Source: Paguma larvata (taxonomy: Eukaryota > Chordata > Mammalia > Carnivora > Viverridae). Taken from it: a DNA stretch of 64,000 nucleotides. The position numbers and the translations under genes were made by a program. This document shows positions 45,294 to 57,900 of this stretch, piece by piece (the stretch's first letter is position 1; each line of letters begins with the position of its first letter). The DNA is taken from positions 70,508,500 through 70,572,499 of the forward strand of contig CM057827.1 of NCBI GenBank assembly GCA_030068075.1, read 5' to 3'. Under the pieces are notes generated by a model. That model was not told where the DNA came from. It saw nothing but the letters and a program-made list of their open reading frames with translations, and did not search any database.

Positions 45294-46380
45294 ATGTCTC
45301 GAGAGCGGCCCCCCCGCACCGACATCCCGCGCAACCTGAGCTTCATAGCCGCGCTGACGGAGCGTGCCTACTACCGCAGCCAGCGGCCCAGCCTTGAGGA
45401 GGAGCCGGAGGTGGAGTCAGGCGAGGGCGAGACGCGCCTCGGGGCGCGATCCCGCGCTCACGCTCTGGTTCGGGGTCGCCGGGCCCTCTCTGCGCCAGCC
45501 GGAGGCGGCGGGGTCCGGGTGCCCCGCAGCCGCAGCCCCGACACCCGCAAGAGAGTGCGTTTCGCCGACGCGCTAGGGCTGGAGCTGGCCGCGGTGCGCC
45601 GCTTCCGCCCCGGAGAGTTGCCCCGAGTGCCCCGCCACGTGCAAGTTCAGCTGCAGAGGGACGCCCTCCGCCACTTCGCGCCGTGCCAGCCACGAGCCCG
45701 CGGCCTCCAGGTAGGCAGGCGGCATCGGCACGCCCCTTCCCCGGGACCTCCCCTACCCGGCTGCTGCAGGCAGCCAATTTATCAAGGAACACCCATACCC
45801 ATCTCCAACCCTAAGCTTGCTCTCGCTCATCCCTTTTGGTGCCACTCTCCCTGCTGGGCTCCTCTCCGACTGCTGGACGCCGGGGTCCGCTTCGGATTGG
45901 TCCAGAGCCTCGCCCTGACCCCGCCCCCTGTCTCTCCTCTCCTCCCCACCCCCTCAGGAGGCGCGCGCCGCCCTGGAGCCGGCCAGCGAGCCCGGCTTCG
46001 CCGCCCGCTTGCAGGCGCAGCGCATCTGCCTGGAACGCGCCGAGGCGGGCCCGCTGGGCGTGGCCGGGAGCGCGCGCGTGCTGGACCTTGCCTACGAGAA
46101 GCGCGTGAGTGTGCGCTGGAGCGCCGACGGCTGGCGGAGCCAACGCGAGGCCCCCGCCTCCTACGCCGGCCCGGCCCCGCCCCCGCCGCGCGCGGATCGC
46201 TTCGCCTTCCGCCTACCCGCGCCACCCATTGGGGGCGCCCTGCTTTTCGCCTTACGCTACCGCGTCACCGGCCACGAGTTTTGGGACAACAACGGCGGCC
46301 GTGACTATGCTCTACGGGGGCCTGAGCACCCCGGGAGTGGCGGAGCCCCGGAGCCCCAGGGCTGGATCCACTTTATCTGA
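45294..46380 (+). CDS. PPP1R3E: PPP1R3E, protein phosphatase 1 regulatory subunit 3E (glycogen-targeting), 279 aa
   Basis: Coding exons: 45294-45710 (139 codons) and 45958-46380 (140 codons plus TGA), joined across a 247-base intron between codons. This family brings the PP1 catalytic subunit to glycogen, where it activates glycogen synthase. The PP1-docking motif RVRF is at residues 87-90 (KRVRFADALGLELA). A CBM21-type carbohydrate-binding domain covers about 150-270, with YEKRVSVRWSADGW and the glycogen-binding motif WDNNGGRDY at 248-256. The N-terminal third is basic and Ser/Arg-rich. The ATG at 45294 matches the known MSRERPP start. Length equals human PPP1R3E. Confidence 0.96.
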
Positions 46381-47760
46381 GACGCCTGCGGCCGACGGCG
46401 CAAAAAGCAAAGGCACCCAGGAGCCGGGGGAGCCCGAAGATTTGGCTGGGAAGAACGAAAGAAACCAAAATTGGCTGGGAGCTGTCCAAGAGTGTCAAGT
46501 GGGGGAGGGCGAGGAGGACGGGAGAATTCAAAGGGGTGTGGGAGTGGGCGGGATCAACGAAGGTCGGGAGGTGGTGGAAAGCATTAGTTGGATGTGAGTG
46601 ATAGTAACCCAAGGCATAGAAGAAAGGGCGCTGGAGGGATTAGGGGGGAAAAAAAGCCAAGATTGGGGTTGATGATGATGTCCTATTACGTGAGCTGGCA
46701 CTAGAAGAAAGTAAGTGGGTTCGTCAGGCCAAGGAAATTGAAGGTTAAGGTATCTCTTTGGGAATGATGAGATATTGTTTGAAATGGGAGCCCACCCTAC
46801 TGAAGTCATTTGGAGTGCCAGCTCATTCCTCTCTTACCCGCCTTTGCCACCTCAGGTCCCTAGCCCTGCCCATCCTTTGCTTTAACTCAGCCATAATTGC
46901 CTTGCTTAAGTCCCAGGATAAGTCCCCTGTTACTGTCGAAGATCCCAGGCTTGATTCTCCCCTGACTGGCTGGGGAGTGATGGCAGACCCCCTTCGCCTC
47001 CAGGCAGTCCTGGGGATTAAAATGAAGGCAAAACCAACTCCAGGCCTGTCCTTGTAGCCAAATAATGTCGTGCCTGAGGAGTTGGTACACTCAGGGGCTT
47101 CCAGAAAAATGCCAGCCTTACCTTTCTGGGGTGCCTTTTAATGACCTCTAAGCACTTTATGGACTGTATTTGTCAAGGAACAGTGAGTCACAAGAATCAC
47201 TATAATTCTGCCTCAGAAGGAAAGAGTCACTGACTAGCTGTATTACTTTGGGCAATGTTACTTCACCTCTCTGGGCCCCAGTCTCCTCCTTGGGAAATTC
47301 GATTTTGATTAAGTGGTCTCACACAGCTTATTCTTGCTCATGATCTATTGAGTGGCAGTGTGTGGATTAGAAGCCACATTCTCCAGCGTACAGTTGGAGT
47401 ACTACATGTCAGAACACAAATCATCCCAGCATTTGATTGAGGTCAAAGATGGGTCTTCCAGTTTTTGACACAGATACTCCAGAGCCCAAGAAGCATCCCA
47501 TAACCAGCTTGCAGCCTTATGGTATTCCCTGGTCTTTTTCAAACTGCAGCTCATCCTCTGCCCCTTGCCTTTTGCTCTTGCCCCCCACAGACCCCCAGTC
47601 TAGGTGCTCTGAGACAGCTTTGACTTAGGTGCATCTCTGTTGGGGAAAGTGATGTTTGGGAGCCCCAGAGATGAAAGGCTACAATGTTGAGGCTCTCTTG
47701 AGGATAAAGAATTATGAACATAAGAAATGGAGAACATTTCAAATAAAAAAACAAAGCTAC
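46381..47760 (+). other. PPP1R3E: PPP1R3E 3' UTR (probable) ending near an AATAAA
   Basis: Sequence follows the stop codon without another gene. AATAAA at 47742-47747 is a candidate polyadenylation signal, but a later site (50535-50540) is possible because the 3' UTR of this gene is known to be long. A MIR-like segment lies at about 47218-47340 (CTAGCTGTATTACTTTGGGC). Confidence 0.45.
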
Positions 47761-50700
47761 TTGATAATTAAATGGCACCAGAAGACGGCAGTCCGTTCCA
47801 TACCCTGAGCAATTGAAATGGGAAAGCAGCACTTTTCTGCCCATTCACAGTTCTGTCTTAGGTCTCCTGTCCTGGTTAACCTCTGCTGGTAGTTTTTCCT
47901 TTTCTGTTACCCTATTCCTAAGCTCTTTCCTTTTTTTTTTTCTTTGTCTCTCTCATCACTTTCATTCTTTTAGCGTATAGGGTATTCACCTTTGTTTTCT
48001 CTTTTCCATTTGTCTCCCTCTTCATCCTTGTTGATCTCTGCTATTCCTTCTCCCTCCAGAAGGGGTGGAGAACCTACTTCCTTTTCTCCAAGACCATGGT
48101 TGATCCACCTTCCTCCCTCAGGCTACTTCTTGACAGTCTCCTAGAAGGGAGAAGAGGGAAAAGAAGCAGTTCCTGATGCATATGAACAACTGCTCCCAGG
48201 TAACCAGCTCCCTGCACCCTTTTCTATCTGTTACTAATTTCTCAGAAATTTCTGAATCCCCCTCCTTATTACTAAGTCAGAGAGTGCATGCACACGAGCC
48301 CATACATGCATTCAGAACAGAGTATGGGGGCTTGTTACCCTGCCCCTCCTGTCCAAAGCTTTAGTCCTTTGAAGGAAGATGGCCAAAAGAGAGGAACCCC
48401 AAGTCACTTCTCAAAGAAATTCTGTCTTAAACATCATCCTTATCTAATGAAGAAAACAAAGAATTTCATGCATCTTGTGGAATACCTTCAGGTCAAAGTA
48501 TCAGAAGAGTGAAGAAAGAAATTGCTGGAAGCTACAAAGCAATGGCTTTTTAGTCATCAACAAAGAGCCCAAGGGAGGTTGATAGACAGGGAGACTCGGT
48601 AGAGGCTCAGTATATAATAATCTCTTGCCTAATGTGTATGTGTTATTGCTATGTTGTATTAACAATGATAATAGCTCACATTTACTTATCTGCTAAAATC
48701 TGGTGTCTTGCATGCAATACAATCCTCAGAATGACCCTATGAATCGAGTAATATTATCCCTATTTTAGAGCTTAGGAAACAGCTCAGAAAAGCTCAGTAA
48801 TTTGTTCAAGATCACATAGCTGGTAAATGGCATAGCTGGGATTGTGAACTCAGGATATCTCCAGAGCTTCTGTGCATAACCATGTTATTATAGTTCTTCC
48901 TTTAAAAACAAAACTGACAACTTTACCATATATAATCTCTTATTAGGAAAAGACCACAGTTTCTAACTGCTCTGCCTTCCCATCCTCCCAGTCTCCTGAA
49001 CTGGCTTAGAGAAGGCAAAGTACTGAGGGTCCCAAGCTCCAGGAGCTTACTGCTGTCTCCTGTACCAGTGTCCCAGCTCTGCAGAATCAGCAAGGGACCA
49101 TCCTGCCTGCCTGCTAGAGAACTTGGGAGCCCACCTGAACTCCGGCTTTTCCATACATTGGGCTTCTCTCCTGGCCCTAACCAACTCTCTACACGTGTTG
49201 GTGTGTCACGCCCCTTTCCACTTCTCCGAACAGTTTTGAACTGACCAATCCCTAAAGTTTCCACTAGAAGGTATCCCTGACTAGGACAATTGCTGAATGG
49301 TCTGTGCTTGGGCCCTCTCTGCAAGCCCTGGTATTACTGAGTAGATCAATGTAAACTGGTTGGAGATGGAACGAAGAATAATCCACTTTCCCCTGAGCTT
49401 TCTCAGTAAGAAGTACCATGGCTCACCCACCCCCATTCTCAGCTTCATAGAACCAACACATGAATCTTCCAGTTTTCCCATACAGAACTCCCCCAGGGCC
49501 TGGGGGTAAGCTGACAGTCTAATCTCATATGGGAAACACTAGGAGTTTGGTGGAATCTTTAGAAAGGTATTATGTGTTAGGCATCGGGATGGGGACTTTC
49601 CCCTAAAGGCTGATGACTATATGAACAGGAACGATTTGGTGTATAACATGTCAGCCATACACTGGGAAGTGTTATAAGAAAAAAATACCCTGGTCAGGGG
49701 CTTGAGTCCTTGAAGCAACACAGCTGGACCACTTTGCCTGTTTCTCCTATCCAGACCTCAGACGACCTACACTTAGCTGTCCGATAGCCTTCCTCATTCT
49801 TGTTTCTCTTTATGAATGTAGCTCATCATTTATTGTCACAATAAGCCCTAACTCCTGAACTTTCCAATCTAACTCCCACATTCTCTTGCTTCTAACCCCT
49901 GTGTTTCTCTGGAGCTCCTCTGGATCCTTGCAATCCGAAGGTCAGAGACCAGGAAAAACTTGTCTTTAAAGATCACTGGGTCCATGCTCCACTACAGATG
50001 AGGACACAGATCCAGAGATGAGGAGTGACTTCAGCAGGGTCAGAGAATTTGTTATTGCAGCTCAAGATGGGGCTTACCCTCAGCCCTCCTGGACACATCC
50101 CATTCCTAGGCTATAAAACAGGCCTCTACATAGTCAGGCCTGCGATTTTTCATGGCAAGGGATAATATCGGAAATGTTTCATTTTCTCCTGCTAGTTTCC
50201 ACTCCCTTCCCCATCCAGGCATGAAAAGAAACAAAGGGCACTTGTAGTTTTCTTTGTTTTCCCAGCCTTGGCACTTCTTTGGGTGATATTGCTAAGGAAC
50301 AGTGAAGTTGCTAAAAAGATGGTATAATCCACCCATTGACTAACCTGGAGAGGAAATTAAAGCTTGCTTTGTGAATCCCCCCAAACCACTGTTCTCATCA
50401 GGCCCTCCCAGAGCGTCCTCATACCCTTCGCAGTGCAGCCATGTTCACTGGGCCCCAAACCCACCAGTTCTGTGCCTCACTTCAGCTTCCTCATGCAGCT
50501 GCCCTCCCTTCTGGATAAAAGACCTCATATTTGAAATAAAGTCGAAATATGAAAGTATATCATACGATATTGAGAAATTATTTGTTTGGGGGGGAGAGTG
50601 GCAAGAGACCCAGAGGCAAGATTCATTCCTCTCTCCCAACCCCCATTTCTTGGTCATCTCATTTCTCTATCTGCTGGTGTCCTATTGCTATGCAAAAGTT

Positions 50701-51200
50701 GGATGGGCAGAAGATATGGAGGAGTTGGGCAACCCTGGTATAAGACACCCCAATACAATCCCACCACAATTTTGGGTAGTGGTGGGGAAGTTCCCAGGGT
50801 CCAGCTTAAGTTTCCTGGCACCCAGTACCAGTTCCTGGTGCAGTTAAAGGGTACTGCTTGGGTAGAAGCCCTGAGTTTCCCGTTGGGTGGGGTGGGGTGG
50901 CTATTCTTCCTTAAGAAGGCAATCCAAGTTACGTTCCCCTTAAGCACTGGAGGGAAGAGCAAAGCCCTTTTCTCTGTCAAAGGCAACCCTAAAGCAAAGG
51001 ATGAGAAATAATGATGGAGAGGAAAAGCAAGGACCTCTGTCTAATCCATAATGGAGCAATAGACATCAAAGTGAGGCATCCTTGAAAAAAATTAAGTTCT
51101 AACATAAAATTGATTTCCACATCACCTGAACGATGAGAAAATTCAATTATCCACAAAGTAATGAGCCAGTGTTTCTAATAGGGAAGCCCTAGCCCGAGAA
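47761..51200. other. Intergenic or distal 3' UTR DNA between PPP1R3E and HOMEZ
   Basis: No coding region was recognised. It contains a pyrimidine-rich stretch (47875-48060), a reverse MIR at about 48640-48870 (TTTAGAGCTTAGGAAACAGC, CAAGATCACATAGCTGGTAA) and an AATAAA at 50535-50540. Confidence 0.6.
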
Positions 51201-51214
51201 TAATCTGATGCCTC

Positions 51215-51335
51215 TGCATTACATCATAATGGCCAAGTTGTGATGTCACTGCAGGGTCCCCACACTTATGTTGTGAAACCAGATAGGCTAGAGGGTAGAG
51301 TCAGCATGAGAAGCAGACACCCAAGGAGAGGTAAG
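51215..51335 (+). promoter_or_regulatory. Paired CRE-like motifs followed by a possible first exon (uncertain)
   Basis: TTACATCA and TGATGTCA, both CRE-like, are about 20 bases apart (51219-51247). Some 80 bases further an ATG (51306) begins a short basic open frame (MRSRHPRR) that runs directly into a strong donor, GAGAG|GTAAGTGGG, after 51331. This spacing resembles promoters and first exons of small spermatid-expressed genes. No downstream exon was identified, so this is a weak call. Confidence 0.2.
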
Positions 51336-51339
51336 TGGG

Positions 51340-52140
51340 GGCTTTTCAGGGTTTTTCTCCATGGCTTATTGCCTAAGGTCCCTCTGTGGCCCTAATGTCT
51401 TTCCAGGCTTCTCACATCATAGTTTAGTGGTAGGTCTTTCTGAAATCATTTCACAAACTCCTTCACTGCAGCTTTTGATATCCCAAATCCTCAATACTTG
51501 CAGTTCTGATTGGTTAGCCCTCGGCTTTTGTATTTCTTAGGAGATAGGGCACAGAACAGTGGAGCATGGTTCCCCTAAATGAGGCAGAAGCTCACCATAT
51601 CCATTTGGGTAGTCCCAGAGGTAGGTCCAAGTTTTTGGGTGCTTGAAACATACAACTTTCAGAGCCTTTTGAAAAGAGAAATAAATGCCTTAGGCCCAAA
51701 AATGAAAATACTTTAGAATGAGAAAATAGAAACTATAATCTTTAAGGAGCTGACAAATATAACATAAAATCAAGAAAAAAAATTTTTTTAAGAAAAATTT
51801 AAGTGTCTACTTAACATATTTATTTTTACAATTTTGTTTTTGGCTGCATTCTCTTTAATATCTTTTCATATGATTATATATAATGTTTTCTACAGGGTAT
51901 ATAGAAAGATAATTCAGTCTTCTACATGATCACTTTTTAAAAATTCTTAGTGATTTAGAAAATGTTCACCTTCACACTTTATAAGTGGTAATGTCACAAT
52001 TTTTAGGATTTTTGTCAAACTTGAAAACAACACTATCAAATTTCTTTGATATTTGTGGTGTAAAATTTCAGGGCATTTCAAATTTGTAATGACTAATGTC
52101 ATATACTCTGAATTGTTAATATTAGGATTATACCTAGAAG
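51340..52140. other. AT-rich intergenic DNA
   Basis: Unique-looking to AT-rich sequence without gene or recognisable young repeat. Confidence 0.6.
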
Positions 52141-52145
52141 CTATA

Positions 52146-52521
52146 TGTATTAGTCTGCTAGAGTTGCCATGCCAAATACAACAGACTGGGTTGCTCAAAC
52201 AACAGAAATTCTCCCACGGGGTAGAGGATAGAAGTCTGAGCTCAAGGTATTGGCAGAGTTGATTCTGAGGTTCCTCTCCTTGGCTTATCGACATCTTCTC
52301 CCTATGTCTTCTCATGGTCTTTCTTATATTCAGGTCTGTGTCCAAATTTCCTGTTGTAAAGACACCAGTCATATTGGGTTAGGACTCACCCTGAAGACCT
52401 CATTTTAACTTAATCACTCTTTATAGACCTTATTTCCAAATACACTTACATTCTAAGGTATTGGGAGTTAGGACTTTACCATACAAATGGGGGGGGGCAC
52501 AACACAGTTCAGCCTCTAACA
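52146..52521 (-). mobile_element. Solitary MaLR LTR (MLT1 family, ERVL-related)
   Basis: On the plus strand it reads TGTATTAGTCTGCTAGAGTT, ACAGACTGGGTTGCTCAAAC, GACACCAGTCATATTGGGTT and CCAAATACACTTACATTCTA, ending CCTCTAACA. This is the reverse complement of an MLT1A/B-type LTR. It is nearly full length, diverged, and without internal viral sequence. Confidence 0.85.
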
Positions 52522-54600
52522 CTATACTTACTATTAAACTACTTACTAATAAACTACTAACCCCAGACCAAATGTATCACCAAATCAGCTTCCCTAGCCA
52601 ATCCCAAAATACCCATGGCCTTTCCAGTGCCACCTGACAAAAGAAGAAGTGTAATGGAGGGAAAGAGACATCCATCTTAGCCAATTGCAGTTTAAATACT
52701 TTTTTCAAAATTTACAAAAAGCTGTGACCACGTTTATCACTTTGCTGGGGCTCCTCCAGTTGTTTGGAAGAGGTCTGTTTGGAAGAGTTGTTTGAAAGAG
52801 CATCTGCAAGGGATGCTCCTAAAAGTTCAATTTCTTTAGCTACAGGGTAAATGTGTCTCTGGTCAGGCCTGCGTATCTGAGCCATGCAGCCAAAGATGGG
52901 GGATTAACTTCTGTACACTGAGGATAACATGAGGAGTCCCCATTCTTCGGCACTAGTCCCAGGAAGAGCTAGGAAGGTTAGCGTCTTGCTAAAGGTGAGG
53001 CCCGCCTTTCTCTGATATTGTCAGCCTGGATCTCTTCCTCTCTTCCAATCCCCACCCCTAGTCCACTCCATCTTCTAAAGCTTGAAGGCAAAATCCACAT
53101 CAAAGAGGGAGGTTTCAGCCTGTACTCTAGAACTAGGGCAGAGGAGTTTCTTCTCCTTTCCTTGGATTTTTTTTCCCTCTCCTAAACCTGTCTTCAATTC
53201 TGCTCCGTACTTCTGTCTCAGGAGTGAATATCTTTCTGAGAATAGAAAGGTGTCACAGTTGTCCACCTTTCATATTTCCGACCCCATGATCAGTGATGTT
53301 CAGAGTGACTAACTGAACCCTCCAAGGGCAGCATTAAGTTCCCACGGACATTGCCTGCCTGGCTTTCCAGCCAGATAAGCATATCAACCAGACAACCCAG
53401 TCTTATTTTTTTAGATTATGAGACAACAACCTCTCCACTGAAAACTGAGGGCTGCTGCTGCCTACAATGTTTCACTTTTCCTTTCATCACACACAAATCA
53501 TTGGGGCATTGTAATAGTCATGATTTCGACAGTTTGTGTATACCACCAGCCCTGGCTTAAACCCTGAGGGATCAGAAGTTTCTAATTCTAAAGCTGAGTA
53601 TATATATCTTTGCTTTTTTTTTCTTTTATTACTCCTATGTTTTTTGCTGGATACCAGTTTGAAGGATATAGGGCTGGCTTTGAGAAGTTTTAAGTTGTAC
53701 TAAATGTAATGGGGTTGGGGGTGGGCAGGGGTAAATACAGGGATAGTAACATAAAATAGGGCTCAATGCTTAAGAGGAAATAAATTTCTGATGTCTGACA
53801 ACTTTGAAAGAGCTCTAGACCTTAAATTGGAGCGATAATGAGTAGTGGTGTTTTGGGGAAGTATAATGGGGAGGGGTGATGTCTATCTGCAGAATACAGG
53901 GCAAAGTCTGAAATTATTTTATAAATTACTGTGGCTACATAAGCTAAGTGACCTAAATAGGCAAGAGTCTTTTTCAAAGACCAGCGTGAGAACAAAAGAA
54001 TCACTTCAGAAAGTACTGTTCCCAAGTTTTAGTCGAAGAGGGAGAATCCTAAATATACAAAATTTTGGCCCAGAACTTCGGAGTGTGTGGACTACCACTT
54101 TTATGAAAAGTCCATTTTATTGCCATCCCTTTCTAGTCAGAGAACATCAAGGTCCCCAGATAAGAGGTGGAGTTCCAGGTCCTCTTTACTGGGACAGAAC
54201 GGAGACCTGGGGATCTATTAGGTCCCAAACAGGTGCCCCTCTGACACTTCGTCTTTGGGAACACCTGTGCGGTGTTCCGAAGGCGCCGGGCAGCTAGGAT
54301 CCTAGTCTTTCAAGTGGCAAGACATTTGATCCATCTGTAGAACAAGTTCCCAGTTGCTCTAGGTGCTTCGTTTACAGTGACGCTGCTGACGGCGGCTGGG
54401 CCCTCGGCTGGGCAGGCGCGGCTCAGTTCGTGTGTAAGGCTGGCAACGCGGTGCTGAAAAAAGTCTTCTTTCAGGAGGAACAAATGGGGAGTAGTTGTAA
54501 GGCAATTCAACAAACTGCTGTGAATTCCTACGGGAATTCCGAGACGACCAAAGCTCCGAGTACTCCGAAGGTCCGGCGCGTAAAGGTCGAAGGTGGGGGG
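52522..54600. other. Intergenic DNA left of HOMEZ
   Basis: No gene was recognised. From about 54250 GC and CpG content rises toward the HOMEZ promoter. Several unspliced ORFs here have no family resemblance. Confidence 0.65.
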
Positions 54601-54639
54601 AGGTACCGTTCACAGCGCCCTGGCCCCGGGGGACATCTT

Positions 54640-54999
54640 CCCTGTCCCACGCAGCCAATAGCCACCCCAGCTGAAGCCGACGCAGCCAATAGCCGACTTC
54701 AGCCGAGACTCACGCAGCCAATGGCCGACCCAGCGCGTTCCGCGGTGTCCCCCTGCCTGCATCCACCAATCCGGACTCGGGCCACTTTGGCACCGCCCCT
54801 GGATCCCGCCCCACCCATCCGCCCCGCCCCCAACTCGCTGGAGCAGGGTTGGGCTAGACGGGCGCGCTCTCGGGGACAGGGGGGGGGCAGTCCCGGTCCT
54901 GGCCCTCCGCGCGGGTGGGCTTGGAGCAGGCCGCACCGGGCGGGAACCCCACTCCCACCCTGGAGGCCCCTGCCCTTTCTCCCCCTTTCCCCCCGGCCC
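54640..54999 (+). promoter_or_regulatory. HOMEZ: HOMEZ promoter with phased CCAAT-box array
   Basis: Three CCAAT boxes at 54655-54659, 54686-54690 and 54718-54722 lie inside near-identical (C/A)CGCAGCCAAT(A/G)GCC blocks, 31 and 32 bases apart. A fourth CCAAT is at 54766-54770. GC boxes (CCGCCCC, CCCGCCCC) follow at about 54800-54835. There is no TATA box. Phased CCAAT boxes about 32 bases apart are the known arrangement for cooperative NF-Y binding. Confidence 0.75.
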
Positions 55000-57900
55000 A
55001 TGGTGCGAGGCTGGGAGCCGCCGCCCGGGCCGGACCGCGGTGAGTGATCCCCAGCCCCTTCGACTTCCCCTCCCAGCCCCTGTACGATCTCCGACCTCCG
55101 GAGCCCCATCCCCGCGCTGGTGGGAGGAGAATTCTAGGCTCGAAGTCGCCTGGTTCTTTCTCCTCTGGACTTTTCGGTTCCCTGTTGTAACTGGGGGAGG
55201 GTGAGTGGGTGTGTAGGGAGGAGGGGAAGGCTGGGTTGGGACGGTCTCGGCTAGGGGAGGATTGAGATTCGCTTGCTCCCTGGGGCTCATTGCCCCAAGT
55301 GCAGCAACTTTTTGTTCTCTGACCCAGTTTGGAGCCTTGTAGACTGCCTGCGAAATGGAGGATAGGAGAAACGTTTCCTTCCCAGGCCTCTTCACCTCCC
55401 CCCCCCCCCCCACGACTACCTCCTGGCGACCTCAGCACACGTACAGAAATCTGGCCTTACTTCTGGGGAGCAGTGGTCTTTGGGAATGAAAGGTTTGGGA
55501 GAAACTACCTCTTCTGACCCCCTACCCATCCTTACTCCGAAAACAAACCAGGAAAGAGAACCCAAATCCTCAGAGGTTCCTGGTTTTTGCGTCCTAATCT
55601 GAGACTTCTAAACTGAAAGAAGACTCAAGCTGAGACCTGTTTGGTAATGTGGGCCCAGATCAGGAGATCTTTTATCATACAAACCTCCTTCTCACCATAC
55701 ATATCAAGCCCTTTTATATTATATGATTAGGACAGGTAGATGGCAATGGTTGAAGAAAACAAAAAAGCCAGTTAAACTTGGGAATTTTTTAAATGAGGCA
55801 TACATATCTTAAGCATTGTCATTAAAAATATGTTCATTTCACCAATCTTTTGGGGTAACATCCAGGCGTTTTCTTTGTGTAAGTCTGCTGACTGGAGTTC
55901 CCAACTGCCTTTCTAGTATAAACTACACAAGCAAATCTCAAATCTGGCTGCACCCTAAGAACTTCTAAAAGTACTGATGCCTGGGCCCTAGTCCAGACTA
56001 ATTAAGTCAGAATGAGGAGGAGGGTTCCCTGGTTTAAATTTCCCAGGTAATTCTAATGTGCCACTGCTTCTCATCATCTATGATTTCCAGGTTTGGTTTC
56101 TTTAAAATGGAGTGAGTATTTAAACACTTTCGAAGCAACCTGTATGTAGAATACTTTGGAGATTTTTTAAGTCCCCTGCCCCTCCAGTCTTTTACAGTTG
56201 CCTACTATTCCCAACTCAACTGTCGTACACTCCTTTGTATTATGTCTTTCCAAAGCATTTGACTTTGTTTTCATAGAAACAATTTTTAATTTTTCATAGG
56301 TTTATGTGGTATTTAATTACATTATCACATAAATAAATAAATACAAACAGGCATAAACAGGTTTGGAATCATACACAACTTGGCCCAAGCAGCTGAAGGA
56401 AGCAGATGATTTGGGCACACTAGAGGGTAACCTACCAGGCTCTAGTATGTAGCACACTGAGAGTATTGGTCATATAATCCAGTGGGTCAGTTAAGCCAGG
56501 CTCCTGGCCCAGTTGAACACCCCTCCCTTCCACTCTCCAACGGTATCACCAATACCCAGTCCCTTCTAGCACCTGTTTAAATTCTCTTGAGTCTTCCATC
56601 CACTCTTTCATTCATTCACATCAAGATGTATGTTCCTCTTTAAGCAGTACCACCACTGCCCTTTTATTAAGTTGGGAGGACATAAGGCAGAGGTTCTTAA
56701 CCTGGGCTTCTGGGCAGCCAGCGAGCCCTCTGAGATTATATATACACACACATTTGGATGTTTATTTGGGGGGCGGGTAGTCATAACCTTCTGAGGGTCC
56801 ATACCTTTATCTGATTCTCAAAGAAGTTCATGACCCAAAAAGTTGAGAAGCACATAAGTTGAATACTACTAAAAATTCTTTAAGGCCCTTAAAACTTTCA
56901 CCAAAACACATTTCAGGCAGTACTTCAGTTCCGTGAATAAAGACTTAGGGAATTTAAGCAGAATCATATCCAGTCTCTCATTTGAACTGCCTCTTGCTTT
57001 AACATAAGCCTAGGCTTGAACATAAGCCTAGGCTCAAGCCTAAAGTTGTGAACACCTCTTTTTCCTAGGATTTTATGGACAGCAACATGAAGTTTAAGGC
57101 AGCCCATTCTTTTCTGCCATCTGTCCAGGGGTATGGAAAGCCCAAAGGGAAGGAAGGGTGTTATCCTCTATGTTTTTCTGATTATATTTTTTTTATTAGC
57201 TACTTAAAGTAGCAATAGGGCAAATCCAGCACATTTAATAAGGATGAAATTTAGTAATTTTTCAGAACTGATAATCCCACCATTACTACCATCTCTGCCC
57301 ATTGGAGTCCTTTTTTCTCCAGTTTTGATTTCCCTTCTTTTTCTATCCTCTCCAAATGGAGGCACAAGAACACAAGACCCCGTAGTGTCTTCATGGTGGT
57401 TTTGATTACTGTGGGGCCTACCCTCTTTGTTATACCTCTCATGAGCCACTGTCTGATTGTAGTTTCTTCCTATGTCAAAGCAGATTCTTCCAGGGAGATA
57501 CCAGGTAGCTATACAGCTGTGCCCTGATTTAAGCCACCATTCTCTATCAGGAAGTCTTCCAAAATTTGTGCTTTGTGTAATTGGAAAACTGGATATATAC
57601 AGTACACCAAATATGGTATTTATATTACTACATGCTATATTAAAACATCAAACTGATGTCATGAGAATCTGGAGGATACCAAACCACATGAATGAAAGCA
57701 AAATGCCTCCTTGTAAGGCTTATAACTGTGCCTGCCTTATTTCCTGTCTGGCAGTCTTCATCCTTACACTGGACTGCTTTTTTCCTTATGCTTCATTTTT
57801 CTCATATCTAAAGTGTTATCGTGTCCTTAGAAAATAGAATACGAATAAGGTTAGTAGATGTCAATAGTTGCAGTCATTAAGTATCGTCCAGCTTAGAATT

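Noticed and set aside
54430..55047. 205-codon frame that runs through the HOMEZ promoter into its first exon in the same frame as the ATG at 55000
   Set aside because: It spans the CCAAT array and GC boxes that should lie upstream of transcription; HOMEZ is known to start at MVRGWEPPPG.
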